This document shows, piece by piece, positions 1 to 8,953 of a stretch of 64,000 nt of DNA (position 1 is its first letter; each line of letters opens with the position of its first letter). Location of the stretch: positions 1 to 64,000 of the forward strand of contig CAZJHX010000051.1 of NCBI GenBank assembly GCA_964545715.1, given 5' to 3'. The notes beneath the pieces were generated by a model. That model did no database searches and had not been told where the DNA came from. It saw nothing but the letters and a program-made list of their open reading frames with translations. Both the position numbers and the translations under genes were made by a program. Source of the DNA: CAZJHX01 sp964545715. GTDB lineage: Bacteria; Myxococcota_A; UBA9042; GCA-2863065.

Positions 1-255
1 CGAGGTCGAGCCGGCCGCTGCGTCGTCAATCGGTGCGCTCTCATCCACCACGTCCGGCTCGATCGGCTCGATCGGTATATCTACCGGGTGTGCGGTGTCG
101 GGGATATCGGGCGCGATGTTCTCAACCTCGGGCTGTACGTCCACGACGAAGCCGGGTTCAACGGCGTCCTCGGCCGGCGGCGTGGGAGCGGGGGCCGGGT
201 CGTCGGCACCACACGCGGCGCAGAAAAGGGCAGGCACGATGGCCGCAAGCCGCAC
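1..255 (-). CDS. Acidic Pro-rich lipoprotein, N-terminal part only
   Basis: This frame is open from the window edge to a GTG at 255-253 and is not otherwise accounted for. The start shares one base with the TAG stop of the upstream gene (TAGTG), so translation is probably coupled. The first residues read MRLAAIVPALFCAACGADD, a short signal peptide ending in a lipobox-like Cys. They are followed by a low-complexity stretch rich in Pro, Asp, Glu and Ala, as in the linkers of other lipoproteins in this window. The C-terminal domain lies outside the window, so no function can be given. It is the third gene of the 6760-to-1 operon. Confidence 0.6.
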   Translation of the reverse strand, partial: MRLAAIVPALFCAACGADDPAPAPTPPAEDAVEPGFVVDVQPEVENIAPDIPDTAHPVDIPIEPIEPDVVDESAPIDDAAAGSTS

Positions 256-3200
256 TACGGAAAGTCTTTGCAGCAGCGCACGCCGACGGCCGCCGAGAGG
301 TTGTCGGGCTGCAGGAACTCGCGCTTAGACGTGCGCAGCGCCGGGCCCAGCTTTTCGTAGTCGCCGCCGCGATACACGCGATACAGGCCAAAGCCCGCGC
401 CCGGCGGCTGCGAGATCGGGGAGCTCTGATAGTACGCCGCGCCGTACCAGTCGTTGACCCACTCCGACACGTTGCCCGCCATGTCCAGGGCGCCGTACGG
501 GCTGGCTCCCGCCGCGATCAGACCCACCGGCCAGGGGGCGCCCAGACCGCAGCCCAGGGTCACGCCCTCTTTCATAATCGCCATGGCGCAGGTCGCCGCG
601 TCGTTGCCCCACGGATACAGGCGGCCGTCCTTGCCGCGCGCCGCTTTCTCCCACTCCGCCTCGGTGCACAGCCGCTTGCCCGCCCAGTCGCAGTAGGCGG
701 TGGCGCCGTACCAGTCCACGCAGTTGACCGGGTGGTTTTCCACGCCCGGCTGATTCCACAGGCAGAACGGGCTGTTGCCCGGCTCGTCACAGTCGCCCTC
801 GTCTACGCAGTCGGCGAATTGGGTCATCGTGACCTCGGTCGCGTCGATCTCGAAGGCCGCCAGCTTCACCTGGTGATACGGGTACTCGTCGCCGCCACAG
901 CTGGAGTCCAGCGCCGCGTTGCAGCCCATCCAGAAGTTGCCCGACGGGATCAGGACCATGCCCTCGGTCACCCCACCCGAGCACTCCCCCGGCGGGTCCA
1001 CGCACTCTTCCAGCTCCACGCACTCGCCGCACGAGCCGCCGCAGCCGTCGTCACCGCACTCTTTCGTCTGGCCCGGCTCGCCACAGCTCGGCGTGCAGCA
1101 CACGCCGTCCACACAGATGCTGGTCGCGCCCTCCGCCGTCTTGCACGGTCCCTCGACGTTTCCATGCACGCAGCCCACGCCCGCCTTGCACTCGTCGCTG
1201 GTGCACGGGTTCTCGTCGTCGCACGTCGGCGGCGGGCCGCCTTTGCACGCACCTGACTCACACGCGTCCGCGGTCGTGCACGGCTCGCCGTCGTCGCAGT
1301 CCACGCCCGCCGGGGCCGGGGCATGCGTGCAGCCGCCGTCTGGATCACAGCCGTCCGCCGTGCAGGTGTCCCCGTCGTCGCAGTCGGTCACGCCACCCGC
1401 GATGCAGTCGCCCGCTGCGCACAGATCTGGCGACGTGCACGGGTTTCCGTCGTCGCACAGGCCGCTGGTCGGCGTGTGCACGCAGTCCCCGTCACAGCTG
1501 TCGGCCGTGCACGGATCGTTGTCGTCGCAGTCCTTGGGGCCGCCCTTGCCGCACTCCCCGTTGGAGCAGAGATCACCCACGGTGCACGGGTCGCCGTCCT
1601 CACACGGCAGCACACCCGGAAAGTGCAGACACCCTGCCGCATCGCTGCATTTGTCCACCGTACACGGGTTGCCGTCATCGCAGCTCAGCGCCGCCCCTGC
1701 GCACGCGCCGTCCTTGCAGGCATCGGCCTCCGTGCACGGGTCGTTGTCGTCACAGGGCGCTGTCGTCGGGGTCGCGACACAGCCCACCGCGGGCTCGCAC
1801 CCGTCCGCTGTGCACGCGTTGTTGTCGTTGCACGTCACCGGGGTGCCGACGCACGCGCCCTCGATGCACGTATCGTCCGTCGTGCACTTGTTCTCGTCGC
1901 TGCAAGCCTGGCCCTCCTGGCCCGCCACGCACGCGCTCAGCACCGCCGGGTTGCTGGCCACCGTGGGCCCGTCGTCAAACCCGTCGTGCGGTGTGCCGCT
2001 GCACGACACGGTGGCTCCCACATCCGCTCCCGCGTCCGCCGGCTTCAGCGTTGGCTGTGTCGCGTCGGCCACCAGCACGCCGTCCAGGAACCAGTGCACC
2101 GTGATCGTCTCCGGGTCGCCGTCCACGTCGTCAAACCCGGAGGTAGCGCACGTAAACACAGTCTGCGCTGTGCCACCCGCCGGGATCAGCTGTACGGCCG
2201 CCAGCGTCGGCGGCGTGTTCACCACCGTGACCGGCTTGGAGACCTTGGCCACCCCGTCGGTCTTGCCGTCGTTGGGCGTGGCGCGGCAGTAGATCGACTC
2301 AAAGTGCGATGTTGAGGCCGCCGGCAGCACGTTCTCTTCACCGTCGATCCCCACCGGACCCTGTGTCGTCAGCAGGAACCACTCGAACACGACGGCCGTG
2401 TCGTCCCCGTCCGGGTCGCTCGCGATGGCGCTGCACACCAGCGGATCCAGGGTGCTGGGGTCCGCGGGCGTCACATCGACAAGCCCCACCTTGGGCGGCG
2501 CGTTCACCAGCACCGCCGCGTTCTTGCTGGGCACGACGTCACCCGCCTCGTCCGGGTCCAGCGGCTGAGCGGTGCACGTCAGCTGTGCGCCGTTCTCCTC
2601 AAACGGGACCGCCTCGATGGTCTCGCCGACGTAACCCTCCAGCAGCTCACCATTGAGAGACCACGTATACAGCCACGTGATCTCGTCCTCATCGGGGTCG
2701 TCGACCGTGGCCAGGCACGTGAACTCGGTCGTCTGGTTGCCCACCTGCGGCGTCACCGACACGTCCGCCGCCACCGGCGCCGTGTTGATCGCCACCGCCA
2801 CCGCGGACTGCACAGTGGCGCCAAAGACGTAGCCGTCGCCGGGCGCGACCAGACATAGAATCGCGTCGCCTTTGCCGAAGTGATCCGGCACCAGCGCGTC
2901 GCCCTCCACGCCCTCGATCAGCTTGCCGTTCACGTACCAGGAGAAGGCGTAGACCGGGGTGTCGCACACGTCGACGTCCGTCCACCCCACCGGCACGCAC
3001 GTGAGCAGCGACTGCGCGCCCACCGGCGCCGGATCCGCCGAAATGTTCACCCCTGCCAGCGACGGGGCGTTGTTGATCACCGTGACCGACGCCGTCGCCG
3101 ACTCGCCCACCGTCCCGGCCGCAACCGGCGTGCCGGTGCATGAAACCGTCTCATCGGGCACCGGCGTGGGGGCGCCCGGAACGCCCTCGCCGTCGACAGC

Positions 3201-4631
3201 CCACGAGTACGTGATCTGAATCTCGTCGCCATCCGCATCGGACGCCGCCGCCGCGCACGACAGCGCGACGCAGTGGTCCCCGTTGGACGGCTGCAGCACG
3301 ATCTGATCGATGACCGGCGGTGAGTCCGCGATCTCCGCGCACGTCTTGGCCTCGGACACCGTGACCACGTCACCGTCATCCGCCGTCACCTTGCAGCACA
3401 CCGTCTGGCCGGCCTTGAACTCGCCTGCCAGCAGGCAGTCTTCGCCCCCGGCAGACTCCCCGTCCACGAACCACTGGCAGGTCGTCGCCAGGATGTCGCC
3501 GTCCGCATCCGTCGCCTCGGCCTCGCAGCTCAGCGTGGCGTTTGCCACGGGCGGTCCATTCGCCTGGACCAGCGCGCCCGTCACCGCCGGCGGCGTGTTC
3601 GGCACCGGGCAGGCGTCGCTGATCACCGTCGCGCCCTCCAGCCCGTCGCTGTCACGCGGGGTCGCACAGCAAAAGACCAGCGCGCCCTTGGGCGGCGTCT
3701 CTTGCAGCGTGCTCCCAAACTCGCCCGACACGACCTCGCCGTCGCTCTGGACCAGCTGTGCCGTCGCGCAGCTGCCCGGTCCGATGCGCCAATCGAACAC
3801 AAACGAGACATCGTCGCCGTCCGCGTCGTCGCCGGTCGCATGGCACTCGAAGGCGGCGCCGGGCTCGGGGCACTCCAGCAGCGCTCCGGGCGCCTGCGGT
3901 GGGGAGTTCAAGATCGGGATGGGGGCGCTCTCCACCGGGTCCCCGCTCTCCTCGCCGTCCGACGGCGTTACCCGGCAGCTGATCGAGTCGCCTTTGACGT
4001 ATCCGCCCATCAACTCGGGCGACTCTGCGCCCGGCATCACCTCGCCGTTGTTGACCCACTGGTAGCTCGGTACCTGCTCGTCCTGCTTATCGGGGTCCAC
4101 CCACGCGCCGGCGGGCACGCTGCAGCTCAGCGCCTGGGCGACTGTGGCTGCGGACGGCGAGACCAGCACCTGAACCAGCGACGGCGGGGTGTTGCCGATG
4201 GTGGTCTGGGCCGTGACCGCCTCGCAGTCCTGAGACACGCTGGACGCCACCGACACCTGAATCGTGCGCCCCTTGGCCGTCGCGGACGCGGGCAGCAGCG
4301 CCCCCGCCCCAAGCTGCGTCAGCTCTTCGCCGTCAACCTCAAACCAGGTGTACAGCACCGGGCCCGGCTGCTCGGGGGCCACCGCTTTCAACGGGTCCAG
4401 CGTTCCCGGGTCGGCCGGGGTGATCGTCACCGGGCCAACCGGGCACACGTCCGGCTCCGCGGTATCGGGCCCGAGATCCTCCGGCGCCGGCTGTGTGTCG
4501 GGCCCGGCGTCGGGCAGATGCACCTCGAACGGCAGATCCGTCGTCGGTTCTCCGGGGTTGGGGGTCTTGTCCGGGCATCCGGCCAGCGCGATCGCCAGCG
4601 CGGCTACCCACAGGGCGTGGTGCCATCTCAT
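255..4631 (-). CDS. Giant lipoprotein: Ig/PKD-like repeats, Cys-rich repeats and C-terminal SUMF1 domain
   Basis: A 1458-residue surface lipoprotein. Signal peptide MRWHHALWVAALAIALAGC places the lipidated Cys at 19. Residues about 30-890 hold nine Ig/PKD-like repeats of about 90 residues, joined by NTPP/NSPP/NAPP linkers and carrying DxDGD and YxW motifs. Residues about 899-1215 are Cys-rich repeats of the form CDDxxPCT-xxDxC, common in secreted myxobacterial proteins. Residues about 1222-1455 are a formylglycine-generating-enzyme (SUMF1) fold: GMVLIPSGNFWMGC, ATEVT, PVNCVDW, AYCDWAGKRLCTEAEWE, GNVSEWV, RGGDY. Proteins built this way are more likely binders than sulfatase activators, which is inference. 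The ATG at 4631 overlaps the TGA of the upstream gene (ATGA). Upstream in-frame start codons exist but lie inside that gene and precede no signal peptide. Confidence 0.9.
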   Translation of the reverse strand: MRWHHALWVAALAIALAGCPDKTPNPGEPTTDLPFEVHLPDAGPDTQPAPEDLGPDTAEPDVCPVGPVTITPADPGTLDPLKAVAPEQPGPVLYTWFEVDGEELTQLGAGALLPASATAKGRTIQVSVASSVSQDCEAVTAQTTIGNTPPSLVQVLVSPSAATVAQALSCSVPAGAWVDPDKQDEQVPSYQWVNNGEVMPGAESPELMGGYVKGDSISCRVTPSDGEESGDPVESAPIPILNSPPQAPGALLECPEPGAAFECHATGDDADGDDVSFVFDWRIGPGSCATAQLVQSDGEVVSGEFGSTLQETPPKGALVFCCATPRDSDGLEGATVISDACPVPNTPPAVTGALVQANGPPVANATLSCEAEATDADGDILATTCQWFVDGESAGGEDCLLAGEFKAGQTVCCKVTADDGDVVTVSEAKTCAEIADSPPVIDQIVLQPSNGDHCVALSCAAAASDADGDEIQITYSWAVDGEGVPGAPTPVPDETVSCTGTPVAAGTVGESATASVTVINNAPSLAGVNISADPAPVGAQSLLTCVPVGWTDVDVCDTPVYAFSWYVNGKLIEGVEGDALVPDHFGKGDAILCLVAPGDGYVFGATVQSAVAVAINTAPVAADVSVTPQVGNQTTEFTCLATVDDPDEDEITWLYTWSLNGELLEGYVGETIEAVPFEENGAQLTCTAQPLDPDEAGDVVPSKNAAVLVNAPPKVGLVDVTPADPSTLDPLVCSAIASDPDGDDTAVVFEWFLLTTQGPVGIDGEENVLPAASTSHFESIYCRATPNDGKTDGVAKVSKPVTVVNTPPTLAAVQLIPAGGTAQTVFTCATSGFDDVDGDPETITVHWFLDGVLVADATQPTLKPADAGADVGATVSCSGTPHDGFDDGPTVASNPAVLSACVAGQEGQACSDENKCTTDDTCIEGACVGTPVTCNDNNACTADGCEPAVGCVATPTTAPCDDNDPCTEADACKDGACAGAALSCDDGNPCTVDKCSDAAGCLHFPGVLPCEDGDPCTVGDLCSNGECGKGGPKDCDDNDPCTADSCDGDCVHTPTSGLCDDGNPCTSPDLCAAGDCIAGGVTDCDDGDTCTADGCDPDGGCTHAPAPAGVDCDDGEPCTTADACESGACKGGPPPTCDDENPCTSDECKAGVGCVHGNVEGPCKTAEGATSICVDGVCCTPSCGEPGQTKECGDDGCGGSCGECVELEECVDPPGECSGGVTEGMVLIPSGNFWMGCNAALDSSCGGDEYPYHQVKLAAFEIDATEVTMTQFADCVDEGDCDEPGNSPFCLWNQPGVENHPVNCVDWYGATAYCDWAGKRLCTEAEWEKAARGKDGRLYPWGNDAATCAMAIMKEGVTLGCGLGAPWPVGLIAAGASPYGALDMAGNVSEWVNDWYGAAYYQSSPISQPPGAGFGLYRVYRGGDYEKLGPALRTSKREFLQPDNLSAAVGVRCCKDFP

Positions 4632-6760
4632 GGTGAGTCCATTGTTGCTGCGTCGAATGATTGTATGGTTCTCAGCCCCGTTCGGCACGCCTGGGGGCTC
4701 GAGCCCTCCACCTTTGCGCGCCACACAAGGCAGTTGGCGGACGTCATATCGTCGCCGCAGACCTGCCCGACCAGCTTCTTGCACGGGTCCGAGGTAGGCG
4801 CCGCGTCGGTGTCGTAGATGCCCGTCGCCCACAAGAAGCCCAGCGACAGCGCGGACACGTTTGCCGTCAACTCCACCCGGTCCGGATGGACGGCGACCGA
4901 CGTGGCCACCATGAAGTCGTCGCGCAGCAGCTCGAGCACCGCGTGATCTCCCGTCAGGCGCTCCAGCAGCGGGCGCAGCCGACCGACCGCCAGCAGCGTG
5001 GATCTGTCGGGCATCCCGGACAGGGCCTCCTCGGCCCGCTTGTCCAGCCCGGTGGCGTACGTCTCGGCGGCCCGCCCCCGCTCGACCGGATCGCAGGTCG
5101 GTGCCAGCAGCACCTTGGAGCCCGTATCGGCCCAGCACAGCACCTCTCGGCGCGAGACGATCTCCATGCCGCCCTGGCCGTCCGGGCGCTCCTTCACCGC
5201 CGTGATGCGGTACAGCGCGTTGTCGTACCCGAGCGGGTAGCGGCGCTGAAAATAGCGGCCGCGCTCGTCCCGATAGACGTGCTTGGCCACGCGCGAGATC
5301 ACGTCCATGGCGCGGCTGGTGTTGTGCACGCGAAAGACCATCAGCCAGGTCAGCTCGTCGCTGCCCTCCGTGGGCAGATAGGCCAGCGCCAGCTCGCGCG
5401 CGAAGACCGGCCACACGTCGGCGGTCAGATAGACGCCGCTCTCGGCCTGGAGGCGGTTGATGCCGCTGTCGGGGTTGTCGCTGCTGTCGAAGAAGCCCAG
5501 ATCCGTCAGCATGCGCAGCAGCGGGCCGCGCCACTGACTCAACAGCGCTGTGGGGTTGTCCAGAGTGCCGGCGATGGTGAGCAGCGCGTCGCCCGGGATC
5601 GCGCTCAGCGTGCTCATCGGGTGGGCGCCCGTCTGCGCCGCCAGCTCGGCAAACCCGTCTGCCGTGCCCGGATAGAAGCCGAAGTTGCCGCTGTCGGTGC
5701 CGTTGCGCAGCTTGATCGCGACCCCGGCGCCCTCGACGTCCGCCTCACGCAGGCGTGTGATGTACGGCATGATCGCGCGGCGCTGCTCCTCGACCAGCAT
5801 CGGCGCCAGCAGGCGGGTCAGGCTCAGGTCTACGAATTGGTCGTGGCGCACATAGGCCCAGATGTCGGTGTCCGGCTCGTGAGCGTGAGCGCGATAGGCG
5901 GTGCGAAAGCCGTCCGCGTCGTTGAGCGAGCGGTTGGGCCCCTGATCCCGATTGCGCAGGACCTCTCGCATGCCGCCGTCGGACCCCCAGCCGAGTACCA
6001 CCAGGTCGTCGAACCAGGAGAGCGACAGCGTGTGCATCCCGACGCGGCGGACGTAAAACTCCACGCCCTTCTCCTCAAACTTCTGCTGAAACGCGGGCGC
6101 GATGGTGTCCAGCAGGCGGGTGCGGTCGGCGTCCGCGCGAAACTCCAGGAAGAAGAGCAGGTCGTACGGGAGCCGGCCGGCGATCTGGTGCTCAGGCGTA
6201 ATGGCGGCCACGTGCAGGTTCGTCAGGCCGGACTTCAGCTGCTGAAGCGCTCCCACGCTGAGGCCGATGTCGAGCAGGACGCGCTGCAACACGCGTCGCT
6301 CGTGCCGGTTGAACCGGTCGCGGACCGGGCGCGTGGTCTGCCACATCTGCAAGCTGGTAAACGCGTCCTGAAGGCGGGCGGCGGGGCCGACGCGTACGTA
6401 TGCCACCGTGTCGCGCGGCAGCAGCGCGGTCACGGCGTTGCCGACGCGCAGGTAGTACACGTAGTAGAGCATGCCGCCGACGATGGAGACCGCGGCCAGG
6501 CCGATGGCCACCCAGATCAGCAGGCGGTTGTGCTCGGCGTCGGCGTGGCGATCGACGACCGCGCCGAACTGTCCCGAGGCCTCGTGGGGCATCATCAAGA
6601 ACATGGACGAAGCGGCGTCGTCCGCGAAGGCCGCGGCTGAGCGATCCAGGCCGTCCATGGCCGGGATGCCGATACCGGTCCCGCACACGGCGCACGTGCC
6701 CTGACCAGGCCGCAGGGCCTCTCCGCATCGATGACAGCGTGGCGCGGTTGTTTCGCTCAT
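4628..6760 (-). CDS. Zinc-ribbon, single-TM DUF3352-like protein
   Basis: A 710-residue protein. A four-Cys zinc ribbon (C9, C12, C23, C26) is followed by an acidic linker, one transmembrane helix at about residues 80-105 (IWVAIGLAAVSIVGGMLYYV), and a long extracytoplasmic region that opens with LLPRDTVAYVRVG, typical of DUF3352 proteins. The ribbon should be cytoplasmic and the large domain periplasmic. First gene of the operon, translationally coupled to the SUMF1 lipoprotein downstream. A GTG immediately before the chosen ATG (6763) is a possible alternative start. Biochemical function is unknown for the family. Confidence 0.75.
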   Translation of the reverse strand: MSETTAPRCHRCGEALRPGQGTCAVCGTGIGIPAMDGLDRSAAAFADDAASSMFLMMPHEASGQFGAVVDRHADAEHNRLLIWVAIGLAAVSIVGGMLYYVYYLRVGNAVTALLPRDTVAYVRVGPAARLQDAFTSLQMWQTTRPVRDRFNRHERRVLQRVLLDIGLSVGALQQLKSGLTNLHVAAITPEHQIAGRLPYDLLFFLEFRADADRTRLLDTIAPAFQQKFEEKGVEFYVRRVGMHTLSLSWFDDLVVLGWGSDGGMREVLRNRDQGPNRSLNDADGFRTAYRAHAHEPDTDIWAYVRHDQFVDLSLTRLLAPMLVEEQRRAIMPYITRLREADVEGAGVAIKLRNGTDSGNFGFYPGTADGFAELAAQTGAHPMSTLSAIPGDALLTIAGTLDNPTALLSQWRGPLLRMLTDLGFFDSSDNPDSGINRLQAESGVYLTADVWPVFARELALAYLPTEGSDELTWLMVFRVHNTSRAMDVISRVAKHVYRDERGRYFQRRYPLGYDNALYRITAVKERPDGQGGMEIVSRREVLCWADTGSKVLLAPTCDPVERGRAAETYATGLDKRAEEALSGMPDRSTLLAVGRLRPLLERLTGDHAVLELLRDDFMVATSVAVHPDRVELTANVSALSLGFLWATGIYDTDAAPTSDPCKKLVGQVCGDDMTSANCLVWRAKVEGSSPQACRTGLRTIQSFDAATMDSP

Positions 6761-6831
6761 CACCCGCCGCAGAGTACACCTCGCACGGCGTGTTGGGCTA
6801 TCGTAGGACCATCATAAGCGCTACGACAGAG

Positions 6832-7218
6832 GTGTGGTTCAGGGGTGTCGTCGCGGCCGCAGCGCTCGCATGTACGGTCATGTCGGGCTGTGGTTCGGCG
6901 CCGGCATCGACCACAGCGCCCGACGCAAGCGCCCCTGACCCGGTCGACGACGTGCCCGCGGGCGACGTGGCTGCACCCGACGCGCCGGCACCCGATGCGC
7001 CACCGCCGATTGCGGCGACCAACTGCGATTCGCGCTGCATCTCCAAGATGTCGTTTTGCGGCTTTCCGCCCGATCTGGCGGGCCAGGGCTGCACGCTGCT
7101 GTGCGATTTTCAGGTCAGCGAGGAGCAGCTGGGGTGCGTTGAGACAACCTCATGCGGTGATATCCAGAACGCGGTCGTCGCGGGGGTGCCGCTGTGCGGC
7201 ATCGGTGAGGAGGGCTGA
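6832..7218 (+). CDS. Small Cys-rich lipoprotein
   Basis: A 128-residue protein started at GTG 6832, because the following residues MWFRGVVAAAALACTVMSGC form a lipoprotein signal with the lipidated Cys at 21. An Asp/Pro/Ala-rich linker (repeated APDAP) leads to a compact C-terminal region with about eight cysteines (CDSRC, CGF, C-TLLC, C-ETTSC), presumably disulfide-bonded. The TGA at 7216-7218 overlaps the ATG of the greB-like gene (TGATG). No known domain recognised. Confidence 0.7.
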   Translation: MWFRGVVAAAALACTVMSGCGSAPASTTAPDASAPDPVDDVPAGDVAAPDAPAPDAPPPIAATNCDSRCISKMSFCGFPPDLAGQGCTLLCDFQVSEEQLGCVETTSCGDIQNAVVAGVPLCGIGEEG

Positions 7219-7724
7219 TGGGCATGGGACGCTACCGGCCGCCGAAGCCGAAGAGCTCGGCCTACATCACGCCGGCGGGCTTTGAGACGCTGCGGGTGGA
7301 GCTGCAGTTCCTGATGCGCGAGGAGCGTCCGCGCGTGACCGCGATGGTCGCCGATGCAGCCGCGGAGGGCGATCGGTCGGAGAACGCGGCCTACATCTAC
7401 GGCAAGAAGCAGCTGCGGCGCATCGACTCGCGGATCCGATTCTTGACGCACCGCATGGAGGTGCTGACGGTCGTCGACAACACGCAGCTCAGCGGTGAGC
7501 AGGTCTTCTTTGGCGCGTGGGTGACCGTCGAGGACGAGGACGAGGAAGAGCAGGTCTGGCGGATCGTGGGCCCTGACGAAACCGATGCGCCGAAGGGCTG
7601 GATCAGCATGGACTCACCCGTTGGGCGCGCCCTGATGCGCCGGCGTCTCGACGACGAGGTCGTCGTCCAACGGCCCAAAGGTGACACGGCGCTCACCATC
7701 GTGGATATTCGGTACACACCATAA
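7218..7724 (+). CDS. greB: Transcription elongation factor GreB
   Basis: A 168-residue GreA/GreB-family protein that stimulates transcript cleavage by backtracked RNA polymerase. The start of the C-terminal domain and the hallmark coiled-coil tip are visible: ITPAGFETLRVEL near the start, then EGDRSENAAYIYGKKQLRRID, in which the acidic tip residues lie in GDRSEN. The basic KKQLRRIDSRIRFL that follows is more GreB-like than GreA-like. The C-terminal FKBP-like half includes FGAWVTVEDEDEEE and MDSPVGRALM. The start overlaps the preceding lipoprotein stop. Confidence 0.92.
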   Translation: MGMGRYRPPKPKSSAYITPAGFETLRVELQFLMREERPRVTAMVADAAAEGDRSENAAYIYGKKQLRRIDSRIRFLTHRMEVLTVVDNTQLSGEQVFFGAWVTVEDEDEEEQVWRIVGPDETDAPKGWISMDSPVGRALMRRRLDDEVVVQRPKGDTALTIVDIRYTP

Positions 7725-7743
7725 GCTGAGAGGACGGACGACC

Positions 7744-7950
7744 GTGGCAGATGCAGGGAAATGGCGGGTATGCACAAGCTGCCGCAAGGAGATCGGCTTC
7801 AACACCACCTACTGGGCGTGCAGCGTGTCGACGTGCAATCGCAAGCGCAATCCGATGTTCTTTTGCAGCGTGGTCTGCTGGGACGTGCACTTGCCCACGG
7901 CCAATCATCGAGACCCGTGGGCCGAGGAAAAGCGCTCGCCCAAATCTTAG
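7744..7950 (+). CDS. Small treble-clef/zinc-finger protein
   Basis: A 68-residue protein starting at GTG 7744, with a GAGAGGA Shine-Dalgarno-like stretch just upstream. It carries CTSC, then WACSVSTC and FFCSVVC pairs that fit two zinc-binding knuckles, and a basic C-terminus. It lies 19 bases after greB, so probably in the same transcript. Role unknown; RNA, DNA or protein binding are all possible. Confidence 0.65.
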   Translation: MADAGKWRVCTSCRKEIGFNTTYWACSVSTCNRKRNPMFFCSVVCWDVHLPTANHRDPWAEEKRSPKS

Positions 7951-7957
7951 TGGTTCG

Positions 7958-8953
7958 CTAGCGGCTGCCCAGGAACTTTTGAAAGCGGGCGTGGGCGTAC
8001 GCGACGAACGGGATCTTCTGCACCGGCGCCAGCGCAAGCGGTAGCGCGGCCATCGCATACATGTAGTCGGACAGGCGGATCATCGCCCGGGTGTCGGCCA
8101 GCAGCTTGTCGAAGGCCGTCGTGCGCGCGGTCGGGGCCAGCGACTGGTGGTCCAGGTAGAAGTTGAGCAGCGTGCCGATCTCGCTTGCCCCGAAGCGCGG
8201 CGGTGCGATCCGAAAGTAGGGGTAGTCGGGCAGCTTGTGCTCCATGACCGTCTCGGCGAAGAGGTTGGCAAAGTCGAACGCCGGGTTGTTCAGGCACGAG
8301 AACTCAAAGTCCAGCAGCCGGATGCCGCCGTCCCGAAGCCGCATGATGTTGCCGTGATAGGTGTCGTTGTGACAGAAGACCAGCGGCCCGTCGGGCACAC
8401 AGCGGCGCACCATGTCGCGGGTCTCGTCGCTGTAGATCTGCCGCAGTTCGTCGCACATCGCGCGCTCGTTTTCGGGGAAGGCGTGCCGGTTGTCCTCCAC
8501 CGTGAAGCGGGCCAGTGGGCCCCATTTGCGGTGCAGCAGCTCAAAGAACGGCTCGTCGGGCACCTCGGGCGGACGCAGGGCGTGAAAGCGGTGCAGCTCG
8601 CCGGCGATCCCCTTCAAGACATCGTGATCGCTCAGGTCATCCGCGGTCAACGTGCGGCCGTGGTGCAGCTCTTCCAGGCGGCAATTGTGGTCGTGGTAGT
8701 AGCAGCGCGCGGCGATTCGCTCGGCCGCCAGCGTCAGAAACACGGCCTCCTCGGCGTCGCCGTCCAAAATCGCGTTGTCCTTGCCCTCCAGCTGCCGGTA
8801 GAAGGCGCCCGCTGGATCAGCGCCGGGCGGTGCGTGAATCGTCATCGTGATCGTGGAGAAGCCCTTGGGCGCCTCGGTTGTGAAGTCCGCGTCCGCCAGC
8901 TCCCGCCAGCCCGGCAGCACGCGCCTGCACAGCGCCAGGATCTCGGCTTTCAT
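7958..8953 (-). CDS. Choline/ethanolamine kinase-like phosphotransferase
   Basis: A 331-residue protein with the kinase-fold signature of choline/ethanolamine kinases and related aminoglycoside phosphotransferases. The catalytic Brenner-type motif is FCHNDTYHGNIM and the metal-binding motif is LLDFEFSCLN, followed by AFDFANLF. Expected to phosphorylate a small amino alcohol with ATP in the cytoplasm; the actual substrate cannot be read from sequence. The ATG at 8953 overlaps the TGA of the GT-C-like membrane protein upstream (ATGA). That coupling suggests the phosphorylated product modifies an envelope glycan or lipid, which is inference. Confidence 0.82.
   Translation of the reverse strand: MKAEILALCRRVLPGWRELADADFTTEAPKGFSTITMTIHAPPGADPAGAFYRQLEGKDNAILDGDAEEAVFLTLAAERIAARCYYHDHNCRLEELHHGRTLTADDLSDHDVLKGIAGELHRFHALRPPEVPDEPFFELLHRKWGPLARFTVEDNRHAFPENERAMCDELRQIYSDETRDMVRRCVPDGPLVFCHNDTYHGNIMRLRDGGIRLLDFEFSCLNNPAFDFANLFAETVMEHKLPDYPYFRIAPPRFGASEIGTLLNFYLDHQSLAPTARTTAFDKLLADTRAMIRLSDYMYAMAALPLALAPVQKIPFVAYAHARFQKFLGSR

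Noticed and set aside
4661..6640. A 659-codon open frame on the plus strand
   Set aside because: It lies opposite the zinc-ribbon DUF3352-like gene, has no domain and an Arg/His-rich composition.
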